Source of the DNA: Nitrospira sp.
GTDB taxonomy: Bacteria; Nitrospirota; Nitrospiria; Nitrospirales; Nitrospiraceae
Assembly: GCA_015903945.1 (NCBI GenBank)
Contig: JABMDL010000015.1
Span: 57,151 to 121,150 of the forward strand
Direction of reading: 5' to 3'
Length of the DNA stretch: 64,000 nucleotides
Position numbers and translations under genes: made by a program. Numbering within the stretch: the stretch's first letter is position 1; every line of letters begins with the position of its first letter. Shown one piece after another: positions 46,273-54,602 of the stretch. The notes beneath the pieces are model-generated. The model did no database searches. It saw nothing but the letters and a program-made list of their open reading frames with translations, and had not been told where the DNA came from.

Positions 46273-47445
46273 ATGGACGGTACACAACGACGGTTCTTTG
46301 CGCCCTGCCCGCGCGGGCTGGAAGGAGTCCTCGAACAGGAGCTCCACGATCTCGGTGTGCCGGCCACGTCCAAGACCGACGGGGGCGTCGGGTTCACCGC
46401 GCCCTGGTCGACGATGTATTGGGTCAATCTCAAGAGTCACATCACCAGCCGCGTCCTGTGGGAAGTCGGCCACAGCATCTATAAGACGGAAGACGACGTC
46501 TATCGCGCGGCCTATGCGCTCCCCTGGCCCGACTGGTTTGCGCCCTCGCAGACGATCAAAGTCAAGGTAAGCGCGCGCCGCTGTCCACTGCCCAGTCTGG
46601 ATTTTCTCACCCTCCGGATCAAAGACGCCGTGTGCGACAAGTTCGTCACCACGCGCCAACGGCGCCCCAGCGTCGACACGGAACGGCCGCACATCAAGCT
46701 GGACGCCTTTCTCGATCAGAGCACCGTCACCTTTTATCTGGACACTTCAGGCGAGCCGCTCTTCAAACGGGGGTACCGGATTGCGTCCGTTGAAGCGCCG
46801 CTGCGGGAAAATCTGGCGGCGGGCATCTTGCGGCTTGCCGGCTGGACGCCGAAGGAGGTGCTGCTCGATCCCATGTGCGGCGGTGGGACCATTCCACTCG
46901 AAGCCGCCATGATGGCCCGCCGGATCCCTCCGGGCGTTTCACGGCACTTTGCCTTCGAGCGGTTGCTGATCCATGATGCCAAACTCTGGGGCCGTCTGCG
47001 CGAAGCGGCGCTCGCCAAACGCCTGGCAGACGTTCCCGCCGCTATCTATGCATCGGATCATGATCCCGCCATGGTGAAGATTGCCCAGCGGGCATTTCAA
47101 GGGGCCGGGGTGGTGGTCGATGTTCGGTTGAAGCAGAGCGATATTCTGGAGCTGGAGGCGCCGGCGGAGCAGGGCGTCATGGTCATCAATCCGCCCTATG
47201 GCGTGCGCTTGAGCCAAGCCGACGAACTGGCCGCGCTCTACCCGAAACTGGGTGATTGGCTGAAGCAGCGGTTCGCCGGATGGCGGGCCTATGTGCTCAC
47301 GGGCGATGCCCGCGTGCCGAAACTCATCGGCCTCACCCCGTCGAAACGCATTCCCCTTTTCAACGGCGATCTCGAATGCCGGCTCTACGAATTCGTCATC
47401 GTCCCAGGCGGCGCACGACGGCGGCTTGCACGGCAGCAGGCCTGA
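46273..47445 (+). CDS. THUMP-domain class I RNA methyltransferase
   Basis: A 390-aa methyltransferase of the RlmL/UPF0020 type that modifies a base of rRNA or tRNA using S-adenosylmethionine. The N-terminal ferredoxin-like/THUMP region starts RRFFAPCPRGLEGVLEQEL. The SAM motif is LLDPMCGGGTIPLEAA, and the catalytic motif NPPYG is at 306-310. The last 144 bases are duplicated at 48260-48403 beyond a toxin-antitoxin module. The target base cannot be read from sequence. Confidence 0.9.
   Translation: MDGTQRRFFAPCPRGLEGVLEQELHDLGVPATSKTDGGVGFTAPWSTMYWVNLKSHITSRVLWEVGHSIYKTEDDVYRAAYALPWPDWFAPSQTIKVKVSARRCPLPSLDFLTLRIKDAVCDKFVTTRQRRPSVDTERPHIKLDAFLDQSTVTFYLDTSGEPLFKRGYRIASVEAPLRENLAAGILRLAGWTPKEVLLDPMCGGGTIPLEAAMMARRIPPGVSRHFAFERLLIHDAKLWGRLREAALAKRLADVPAAIYASDHDPAMVKIAQRAFQGAGVVVDVRLKQSDILELEAPAEQGVMVINPPYGVRLSQADELAALYPKLGDWLKQRFAGWRAYVLTGDARVPKLIGLTPSKRIPLFNGDLECRLYEFVIVPGGARRRLARQQA
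47302..47445 (+). repeat. Upstream copy of the duplicated methyltransferase 3' end
   Basis: These 144 bases, up to and including the stop codon, align without gaps to 48260-48403 (offset 958), with about 19 mismatches by eye. Most mismatches are at third codon positions. The repeat brackets the AbrB-VapC module. Confidence 0.9.
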
Positions 47446-47561
47446 CCCGCACGAGGCGTCACAGCTTATGGCGCAATCTCATGGACAGTTTTGTCTCAGA
47501 TGATGCGCATTGAGCAGCTTTACGTTGTTATGATACAGTAAAGCGCCTTGGAGGAAGCGCT

Positions 47562-47780
47562 ATGGCCGTCCAGAAGCTCAGCAGCAAAAATCAGATCGTG
47601 ATTCCCAAGGAAGCCCGGCAGGCGATGGGCGTCAAAGGTGGTGATGAACTGCTGGTCGTTGTGAAGGACGATCTCACTCTCATCATGCCCAAGCCCAAGC
47701 GGTATGCGCGTGCCTTGCAGGGGCTCGCCAAGGATGCCTATCCGCCTGGCTACCTGAAGCGGGAACGCCGGTCGTGGTAG
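47562..47780 (+). CDS. AbrB/SpoVT-type antitoxin
   Basis: A 72-aa DNA-binding antitoxin. The swapped-hairpin fold is seen as VQKLSSKNQIVIPKEARQAM then GGDELLVVVKDDLTLIM; the C-terminal ~30 residues would bind the toxin. It overlaps the VapC frame. Antitoxins of this type usually autoregulate their own promoter. Confidence 0.9.
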   Translation: MAVQKLSSKNQIVIPKEARQAMGVKGGDELLVVVKDDLTLIMPKPKRYARALQGLAKDAYPPGYLKRERRSW

Positions 47781-48213
47781 CGGGTCTTCCCGGCGAGCGC
47801 GAGAGAATCGGCCTCGACACCAACTGTTCATCTATTTCCTCGAAGATCATCCGCGATACGGTGCCTGGTGCGCATCCTTGTTCGATCGGATCGAGCGGGG
47901 GCACAATGCGGCCGTGACCTCAACGGTGACGCTTCTCGAATTGCTGGTCCAACCCTATCGCGACCAGAAAGAAGAGCTTGCGCAGAAGATTTTCGCTCTT
48001 TCCAGCACCTATCCAAAGATCGAGTGGATGCCCGTCAGCCTGACTCTTGCGGATCGGGCCGCCGAACTACGCGCCCGCTATCGTCTGAGCACGCCCGATG
48101 CAATTCAACTCGCCACGGCGATTACCTGCAAGGCTACGCGCTTTTACGGGAATGATCGGAGCCTGCGGCGAGTAAAAGAGATCGAATGTTGCATCCTGGA
48201 CGATCTGATCTGA
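47774..48213 (+). pseudogene. PIN-domain VapC toxin, frameshifted near the N-terminus
   Basis: The GTG at 47774 overlaps the antitoxin stop. Its frame reads ERERIGLDTN and then fails; the frame beginning FIYFLEDHPRYGAW continues to the stop at 48213. One T missing in the TT run at 47827-47828 explains it (expected GLDTNCFIYF, the first PIN acidic motif). Downstream PIN motifs remain: VTSTVTLLELLVQPY and STPDAIQLATAI. Either a homopolymer sequencing error or an inactive RNase toxin. Confidence 0.85.
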
Positions 48214-48259
48214 CGGCGCTGCTTCTCTCTCTCCTGCTGTAAGTCTTGAGGGGTTCATC

Positions 48260-48403
48260 AGCGACGCCCGCGTGCCAAAACTCATTGGCCTCGCCCCGTC
48301 CAAACGTATTCCCCTCTTCAACGGCGACCTGGAATGCCGGCTGTACGAATTCGTCATCGTCCCAGGTGGCGCACGACGACGGCTCGGGACGCAGCAAGCC
48401 TGA
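48260..48403 (+). pseudogene. Detached 3' end of the RNA methyltransferase gene
   Basis: Encodes SDARVPKLIGLAPSKRIPLF and on to the stop, matching the last 47 residues of the product at 46273 with few amino-acid changes. It has no start and no upstream part of the gene. It lies just after the vapC gene. Most base differences from the upstream copy are synonymous, so the two copies diverged while both (or their sources) were functional. Confidence 0.85.
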
Positions 48404-48504
48404 TTCGCCGGATCGGACCTCTGCGGGATGAGACAGGCCACGGCACGGCGGCGAAGAGGATGAGACTCGCGGAGCGTGCGGCTCCGTAGCGGCCATGCCT
48501 CGAT

Positions 48505-49380
48505 TCACCCCTCGCAGGAATGAAAGAATCTCGTCATGTCGTCGACGACAGGCACCGAGCCAGGATTGAGCCAGGACAAGGCGATGAGCAGGCCGCTGTG
48601 CCCGACATCCGGATAAGTGATCGCCCTCACGCAACCCCCTTGTTCTGTGATGCGCTGCCGGAGCTTTTCCAGATTGTACGGCTTCACCCTCGTATCGGCC
48701 TCTCCGTACAATAAGAGCATCGGCGGCTGAGCGCCGTCGATAAACGTGGTGGCCTGCATGTTCGAATAGTTCGCCGGAGGGCCGAACATGTCTTGCAGAT
48801 CGGGGTCTTTCGGTGTGAACGCGTACGGGCCGGCCAGTCCGGCAAAATCGCGGATGACCACGGATCGATCTTTTCCCAGGTCGGCCATATAATGCGCATC
48901 GGCGGCGAGAAGCGCACCGATGTGAGCCCCGGCCGAATGCCCCGCGATATGAATCCGGCTGGGGTCCCCATGCGAGTCGGCGATGTGGTCATACACCCAA
49001 GCCACCGCTCTTGCCCCGTCTTCGACGAACGTCGGAAAGCGGACATCCGGATACTTCCGGTAGTCGGGAATGACGACGATATAACCCCGGTTTGCGAAGG
49101 TTGCGCCGACAAACCGATAATCGTCTTTGGTTCCATCGGTCCAGCGCCCCCCGTAGAAGAAGATGATCACCTCCCGCAGCTGTTTTACGGCATCGGCTGG
49201 AATGTAGATATCGAGGAGGTGTGATGGCACCGGTCCGTACGCCTGGTCGCGCACAACCTTCATTTCTTCAAAATGCGCGGGAACATTGGCCAGGGTGAAT
49301 GCCACTGACGAACAGGCTGTGGCTGTGAACGGACACGCGGCCAGCACAATCAGGCACACCCGTGAGGAGAGATCGTGCAT
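48505..49380 (-). CDS. Exported alpha/beta hydrolase
   Basis: A ~291-aa esterase/lipase-like protein. The nucleophile elbow is IAGHSAGAHIGALL, the oxyanion region FFYGGRWTDGTKDDYRF, and the catalytic His lies in PDVGHSGLL. The start at 49380 gives an N-terminal signal peptide with a cysteine near its end (ATACSS), possibly a lipoprotein. The longer frame to 49500 hides it. Resembles BD-FAE/carboxylesterase-type hydrolases; substrate unknown. Confidence 0.88.
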   Translation of the reverse strand: MHDLSSRVCLIVLAACPFTATACSSVAFTLANVPAHFEEMKVVRDQAYGPVPSHLLDIYIPADAVKQLREVIIFFYGGRWTDGTKDDYRFVGATFANRGYIVVIPDYRKYPDVRFPTFVEDGARAVAWVYDHIADSHGDPSRIHIAGHSAGAHIGALLAADAHYMADLGKDRSVVIRDFAGLAGPYAFTPKDPDLQDMFGPPANYSNMQATTFIDGAQPPMLLLYGEADTRVKPYNLEKLRQRITEQGGCVRAITYPDVGHSGLLIALSWLNPGSVPVVDDMTRFFHSCEG

Positions 49381-49483
49381 CGGATCGTCTTGCCTCTGCT
49401 TCCTTCCGGACCTCACGCTTATAACATACGCACGATACCCTGCGCTCTCCGTGTGTAGCTCGAACCTATCCGTCCCCCATCTC

Positions 49484-49873
49484 TTACCGGCGTGAGACAA
49501 TCCATGGCATGGCGGCGAAGAGGAGGAGGCTCACGTAGTAGGCCGTCCCGGCAACCGGATCTCTATTCAGAATGACGCTTGAGGCGGTCATGCCGCGGAG
49601 TCCAATGCCGACGGCCAGCTCTCCCGCCAGCATCAAGCCCAGCGCAATGCCACCGATCGCCAATCGTGCCGCGTGATTGTGCGACTCAGCGAAACGCCGG
49701 GTGATCCATCGTGCCGCGAACACCGTCGCGATCAGCATCAGCGGCATCTCCAGGAGTTCGGCGGTTCTGTGCCCGACATGCGGGACGATCAGCAGCACAC
49801 GAACGGTGCCGAGGACGAATCCCGCCCCGAAGACCAGGAGAAAGTAGAGGATGCCGGGCTTCAGCACCCGCAT
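49484..49873 (-). CDS. Four-span membrane protein, unknown
   Basis: A 129-aa protein with about four hydrophobic segments (LYFLLVFGAGFVLGTVRVLL, PLMLIATVFAARWI, LAIGGIALGLMLAGELAVGI and the C-terminus). A similar small membrane family occurs in many genomes but I cannot name it. It follows the isoprenylcysteine-methyltransferase-like gene on the same strand by six bases. Confidence 0.72.
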   Translation of the reverse strand: MRVLKPGILYFLLVFGAGFVLGTVRVLLIVPHVGHRTAELLEMPLMLIATVFAARWITRRFAESHNHAARLAIGGIALGLMLAGELAVGIGLRGMTASSVILNRDPVAGTAYYVSLLLFAAMPWIVSRR

Positions 49874-49879
49874 GCTGCC

Positions 49880-50335
49880 TCATATCCACCGATGCACTTG
49901 AGACATGTACTCAAGATACTCCCGTCCGAACCGGGCCGTCAGCGCCCGTTCCTCCGGTTGGATTTGGAAGCGATTCATATAGAGGATGAAGGCAGGCAGA
50001 ACGAGAAAGGTCAGGACATTCGCTAAATACAGCGCCCACCCGACGAGAATCAACAACATGCCAAGATACATCGGGTTGCGCGAGTGACGATAGATCCCTG
50101 ACGTCACCAAGGACGAGGCGGAGGATGGCTTCATGGGGTTCACAGTGGTATTCGCCTCCAAGAACGACAACATTGCCCACCCGATGATCGCAACGCCGAG
50201 GAGTCCCAACCCCACAGTCGCGACTCGCAGCGGTGCATAGGCGAATGCGGGCAGGCTGCGGGCGAGAAACCACATCCCTGCCGCGGTCACTGCACCGACG
50301 ACGGCTGGTGGAACTTTCAAGTCAAGACGATGCAT
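49880..50335 (-). CDS. Isoprenylcysteine methyltransferase-like (ICMT/PEMT) membrane protein
   Basis: A 151-aa membrane methyltransferase family protein. The signature is GIYRHSRNPMYLGMLLILVGWAL followed by QIQPEERALTARFGREYLEYMSQVHRWI. The start at 50335 has GAGGGAAGCC upstream; longer frames add ~28 unrelated residues. In bacteria these proteins often methylate lipids or small molecules; substrate unknown. Confidence 0.88.
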   Translation of the reverse strand: MHRLDLKVPPAVVGAVTAAGMWFLARSLPAFAYAPLRVATVGLGLLGVAIIGWAMLSFLEANTTVNPMKPSSASSLVTSGIYRHSRNPMYLGMLLILVGWALYLANVLTFLVLPAFILYMNRFQIQPEERALTARFGREYLEYMSQVHRWI

Positions 50336-50465
50336 GGCTTCCCTCATCCTGTAGGATACCGGGAAGACCGTCAAGAGGGAGTCCATGGCGTGGGACCCTT
50401 GCGACGGGACAACGGCCAACGTAGTTGCCTCCTCTGCGCTCAGCGGCTATAAGGTATCGGATACC

Positions 50466-50747
50466 ATGCTGAACAAACCACGACGTCATGCGGATTTGCC
50501 CAAAGCGGCAATTGAGGCGCTGTGGCAAGGCAACCTGATCGGAGCCATCACGGTCGTTCGTCAGGAACGGAATCTCGGCCTGAAAGAGGCGAAGGGGCAG
50601 GTCGAAGTGTATATCGCCTCTCAGCCGGCCCTCAAGAAAAAGATGGACAAGGTGCTCGCCACGGTGCAACAACGATTCATCCGTTGGGTGATCGGATTGC
50701 TGATTCTGGCTGCCGGCATCACGCTCCTCGTACTGTACGTGTTGTGA
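50466..50747 (+). CDS. L7/L12-like domain with C-terminal membrane anchor
   Basis: A 93-aa protein. The middle region AITVVRQERNLGLKEAKGQVEV resembles the ribosomal L7/L12 C-terminal fold (xxVRxxxxLGLKEAKxxVE). The end is one hydrophobic helix (VIGLLILAAGITLLVLYVL). A gene of the same layout, with more diverged sequence, lies at 54137. Function unknown. Confidence 0.75.
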   Translation: MLNKPRRHADLPKAAIEALWQGNLIGAITVVRQERNLGLKEAKGQVEVYIASQPALKKKMDKVLATVQQRFIRWVIGLLILAAGITLLVLYVL

Positions 50748-50769
50748 AGCCGCCTGCGAGGGATTCTGT

Positions 50770-51357
50770 ATGAAGTGTGAATGTGAAAGAAAGCTGCCCG
50801 CCTTCCTTGTGCTGGGTGCGGTTTTATGCTGGGCATTCTCCCCCGTCGTGGCGATAGGTGCGGTGCAGGTGTTGCTCGAGACGGTCTTGAAGGTGGATGG
50901 AACAGAGGTGAAGGGACACAAGCGGGTGATCGGCCATCCGGCCGTGAAGGAACTGCTGGCGTCGTTTGGGCGGGCGGAAGCGGCCTTGAAGAAAGAGGAT
51001 CTGGACGCGCTGATGGCCTTCTACGCATCCACCTACAATTATCATGGGCTGAAAGAAACCGACGTGCGCCGGGTGTGGGGCGAGGTGTTCACGCACTACA
51101 AAGCCTTGGAGTCTGTCCACCTGTTTTCCGGCATCACGATCACGCAGACGGGCTCCCAGCTTCACGCGGAGGTCACCTGCACCGGCGGGCTCTACGGGAC
51201 CGAGGAGGGCACGGGCAAGCGGATGACACTCGACAGTTGGTTTCGCGAGGTGCACTACCTGGTCAAAGAAGAAGGCGGTTGGCGGTTCTTGGGAAATGCC
51301 GGGGAGGCGCCGAGTTCCGCCCCCTTTTCGTCGGCACCGCATCACCCGATGTTTTAA
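50770..51357 (+). CDS. NTF2-like/SnoaL-type exported protein (paralogue of 30776)
   Basis: A 195-aa protein with a signal peptide ending about VVAIGA and the NTF2-like segment LKKEDLDALMAFYASTYNYHG. It matches the product at 30776-31324 through YNYHGLKETDVRRVW, AEVTCTG, DSWFREVHYL and a terminal HPMF. The two copies lie 20 kb apart on opposite strands, both next to stress genes. Periplasmic; role unknown. Confidence 0.82.
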   Translation: MKCECERKLPAFLVLGAVLCWAFSPVVAIGAVQVLLETVLKVDGTEVKGHKRVIGHPAVKELLASFGRAEAALKKEDLDALMAFYASTYNYHGLKETDVRRVWGEVFTHYKALESVHLFSGITITQTGSQLHAEVTCTGGLYGTEEGTGKRMTLDSWFREVHYLVKEEGGWRFLGNAGEAPSSAPFSSAPHHPMF

Positions 51358-51586
51358 CCATCCTGCGAGCTTGCCTGTGTCGGGCCGAGACTCTCCATGG
51401 TCGCGTTTCTCGAGCTGCAAAATTGCTTTTCCGCGGCCAATCCGATTGTCACCGCTCCGGCTATCGTGCGTGTGCGTGCTCTCTTGTAATCGGGTATATA
51501 TAGTGGTTGCAATGGATTCCAGGGGAAGGTGGTCGCGGACGATTCGTTGATCGACGTGCAACCTGTTCATGAATCGAGGAGCTGAG

Positions 51587-52423
51587 ATGAACGAGCATGG
51601 GGCTGGAGCCGTTAGAGATTTCATGCATCGCTACCTTGAGGTCATTTTGCAAGACACGACGGTTGCAGCCGCGGCTGAGCGGATGGATGCCAGGCGGATC
51701 GGCTGTCTATTGGTGGAATCGAATGATCCCAAGCGAGGGCCGGTCGGGATCGTGACGGAGGCGGATCTCGTTCGGAAAGTGCTGGCGAAGGGATTAGATC
51801 CCACGGTCACGATGGTGGATCGTGTGATGGTCAGTGCGATTTTGACAATCGCAGGGGACCGCTCCATGTTGGATGCCAGCCATATGATGGAAAACAATCA
51901 TGTACGCCACCTCTGTGTGGTGGAGGCCGGTGAGATTGTCGGGATCGTGTCGGTGCGGGACCTCGTGCGATCGTTTGTGGATGCGGAGAGCGGCCCCGTC
52001 TGCGAGCTGGATAAGGTATACCGCCCCTTAGGCGTCCTGATGGCGACCACGCTCGCGACGATCCATAGTGACGCGTCTCTTCTGGAGGCCGCTCGGCTGA
52101 TGGGCGAGAAGCGGATCGGATCCTTGCTGACGATCGAGGCCGGCGAGATCGTCGGCATCGTGACCGAACGCGATCTGGTCCGGAAAGGGCTGGCCACCAA
52201 CCGAGATGCAGGCGGCACTCGCGTGAGTGCCGTGATGAGTTCTCCGCTACTCAGCATCGATGTGAACCGCACGATACGTGACGCCAGTAAAGCCATGGCC
52301 GAACAAGGGGTGCGTCACTTGACCGTGACAGAGAACACCAAGATCGTCGGAGTGCTGTCCGTACGGGACTTAGTGAAAATGGTCTCCGTTCGGGATCGGC
52401 CCAGGTTTCTCGGCAAGACATAA
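51587..52423 (+). CDS. Four-CBS-domain protein
   Basis: A 278-aa protein with four CBS motifs forming two Bateman modules, seen as repeats of the type RIGCLLVES..GIVTEADLVRKV, VRHLCVVEAGEIVGIVSVRDLV, RIGSLLTIEAGEIVGIVTERDL and GVRHLTVTENTKIVGVLSVRDL. Likely senses adenine nucleotides. ATG 51587 has GAGGAG upstream, better than ATG 51569. No output domain, so it probably acts through a partner. Confidence 0.92.
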   Translation: MNEHGAGAVRDFMHRYLEVILQDTTVAAAAERMDARRIGCLLVESNDPKRGPVGIVTEADLVRKVLAKGLDPTVTMVDRVMVSAILTIAGDRSMLDASHMMENNHVRHLCVVEAGEIVGIVSVRDLVRSFVDAESGPVCELDKVYRPLGVLMATTLATIHSDASLLEAARLMGEKRIGSLLTIEAGEIVGIVTERDLVRKGLATNRDAGGTRVSAVMSSPLLSIDVNRTIRDASKAMAEQGVRHLTVTENTKIVGVLSVRDLVKMVSVRDRPRFLGKT

Positions 52424-52486
52424 GCTGGGTAGGGCGGTTGCCCCAACCAGTGGTTCAGGGATCTCTGCTCAGCCGCGTAAAATTGG

Positions 52487-53992
52487 TCACAGCCGCACGG
52501 TGACGGCTTTCACCTCGGTGTACAGTTCCAGCGCATCGTGGCCCATCTCGCGCCCCCAGCCCGATTGCTTGTAGCCACCGAAGGGTAGCGCCGCATCGAA
52601 GATGTTGTAACAGTTGATCCACACCGATCCTGCGCGCAGCTCGGCCGCGATACGGTGAGCCTTGCTGACATCCCTGGTCCAGACGGCCGCCGCCAGACCG
52701 TAGATGGAATCGTTTGCCGCCGGCAGCACGTCTTCCACATCCGTGAACGGTACGGCGCAGACGACCGGCCCGAAGATTTCTTCCTGCATGACCTTCATCT
52801 GTTGCGTGGTGTCAACCAGCACGGTCGGTTCCACGAAATAGCCTCTGTCGCCTAACTTGCGTCCGCCGACCACCGCCTTTGCTCCTTCGGAAAAGCCTGA
52901 CTCCAGGTACCCGAGAACCCGCCGTTGCTGCTCATCCGATACCAGCGGACCCATTTGGGTCGAGAGATCCATGCCCGGCCCGACTTTGATCTTCTTCGCG
53001 TCTGCCGCCACTCCTTCCACCACCTTGTCGAAGATGCCTTTCTCGACGAAGAGGCGGGATCCCGCGCAGCAACACTGGCCGTGGTTGAAAAAGATCGCGC
53101 TGGAGATCCCAGGGATGCTCGCCTCCACATCGGCGTCCTTGCAGACGATGTTGGGGGATTTCCCTCCGAGTTCGAGAGAGACTTTCTTGAGATTGCCCGC
53201 CGCTGCTCCAAGAATGAGCTTTCCAACTTCCGTCGAGCCGGTGAAGGCTGCCTTATCCACATCCGGATGCGCGGCTAACGCCGCGCCGGCGGTTTCTCCG
53301 TAACCGGGGACGATGTTGACGACACCATCAGGGAATCCCGCTTCGCAGATGAGCTCGCCGAGCCGCAGTGCTGATAGTGGTGTCTGTTCGGCCGGCTTCA
53401 AGACGATGGTGCAGCCGGCGGCGAGGGCCGGGCCCAGCTTCCAGGCTGCCATGAGCAGCGGAAAATTCCAGGGGATGATCTGGGCGACCACGCCGACTGG
53501 CTCTCGCAGCGTGTAGGCCAGATATTGAGCGCCGGGTGTATAGGGAACAGAAAGCGGGATGGTGGTGCCTTCGATTTTGGTGGCCCACCCGGCCATGTAA
53601 CGGAACAGGTCGACGGCCAGCGGCACATCCGCTGCACGGGCTACTCCCACCGGCTTTCCATTATCGAGCGACTCCAGTTGGGCGAATTCTTCCTGATGCG
53701 ATTCGAGCAGATCGGCCAGCTTCCAAATGAGCCGCCCGCGCTCCGAGGCCGTGAGTCTGCGCCACGGGCCGTTCTCGAAGGCGTGTCGCGCCGAGGCGAC
53801 AGCCCGATCAACATCGGCGTGGTCACCTTCGGCCACACGGGCCAGGACTTCGCCAGTGGCCGGATTGTAGGTCGGGAACGTTTTCCCTGAGGCAGAGTCA
53901 AGCCATTTGCCGCCGATCAGCATCTTCCGAGGAGCAGCGACAAACGATTGGACTTTCTGGTGCATGGGAATTTCCGTTGTGGCGGTGCTCAT
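52487..53992 (-). CDS. NAD(P)-dependent aldehyde dehydrogenase
   Basis: A 501-aa ALDH superfamily enzyme that oxidises an aldehyde to an acid. The general base Glu is in LELGGKSPNI and the nucleophile Cys in FNHGQCCCAGSRLFV. The NAD region has PWNFPLLMAAWKLGPALAAG and the end PFGGYKQSGWGREMG. It is closest to the betaine/retinal-type ALDH1/2 group. Substrate unknown; stress aldehyde removal is plausible. Confidence 0.93.
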   Translation of the reverse strand: MSTATTEIPMHQKVQSFVAAPRKMLIGGKWLDSASGKTFPTYNPATGEVLARVAEGDHADVDRAVASARHAFENGPWRRLTASERGRLIWKLADLLESHQEEFAQLESLDNGKPVGVARAADVPLAVDLFRYMAGWATKIEGTTIPLSVPYTPGAQYLAYTLREPVGVVAQIIPWNFPLLMAAWKLGPALAAGCTIVLKPAEQTPLSALRLGELICEAGFPDGVVNIVPGYGETAGAALAAHPDVDKAAFTGSTEVGKLILGAAAGNLKKVSLELGGKSPNIVCKDADVEASIPGISSAIFFNHGQCCCAGSRLFVEKGIFDKVVEGVAADAKKIKVGPGMDLSTQMGPLVSDEQQRRVLGYLESGFSEGAKAVVGGRKLGDRGYFVEPTVLVDTTQQMKVMQEEIFGPVVCAVPFTDVEDVLPAANDSIYGLAAAVWTRDVSKAHRIAAELRAGSVWINCYNIFDAALPFGGYKQSGWGREMGHDALELYTEVKAVTVRL

Positions 53993-54136
53993 GGCGATTC
54001 TCCTTTCGGTTACGAATGGAGGACGGGGCTTCCATTATACAAGAATCGGGGTATGGTGCGGCGAGCTCCGCCCTCCATCCATTCGACGGAAGCCTTTGAC
54101 AGAGGCCTTCCACTTTCTGGTACACTCGGTCCCCAT

Positions 54137-54415
54137 ATGGCGAATTTTCTACAAGTCCCGGATCTTCCCCCGAACGTGTTGGATGCCCTTTCGCGCGGCG
54201 AACGGAGCGAAGCGATCGCGCTGCTCCAGGCTGCGCAGAATCTGAGTAGAGAGGACGCGAGAGAGCAGGTGGCCAGCTATATCATGTCCCAACCCGGACT
54301 TGGTCGGCGCATGAAAGATACCCAATCGAACGCGCCGTGGGGACTCTTACGCTGGCTATTTCTGGTCCAGGCCATCGCGGTCGCGATCGGGTACTACCTG
54401 CTCTTCAAGGAATAG
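54137..54415 (+). CDS. L7/L12-like domain with C-terminal membrane anchor (second copy)
   Basis: A 92-aa protein with ALSRGERSEAIALLQAAQNLSREDAREQVASYI and a C-terminal hydrophobic helix (LLRWLFLVQAIAVAIGYYLLF). Same layout as 50466 although the sequence differs. The ATG at 54137 is preferred; the longer frame upstream has no conserved features. Function unknown. Confidence 0.7.
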   Translation: MANFLQVPDLPPNVLDALSRGERSEAIALLQAAQNLSREDAREQVASYIMSQPGLGRRMKDTQSNAPWGLLRWLFLVQAIAVAIGYYLLFKE

Positions 54416-54602
54416 TGGCGTTCCTGCCGCCGCGGAACGTTTCTGCCCGTATCCATTCTGCGGGTTACCCGTTCATACTTGTGTACTGAAGGATTCCGCC
54501 CGGGAGCCGGCGATGATCCTGTCCTGGCTGCTCTTCAGATCGTTCATCGGATCTCGCCTTGCATGAGGACGGAAGAGCCCGTACCATACGGCTGCCGGTC
54601 CG

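Noticed and set aside
46164-46484. 106-codon open frame upstream of the RNA methyltransferase
   Set aside because: Overlaps the methyltransferase start and shows no recognisable features.
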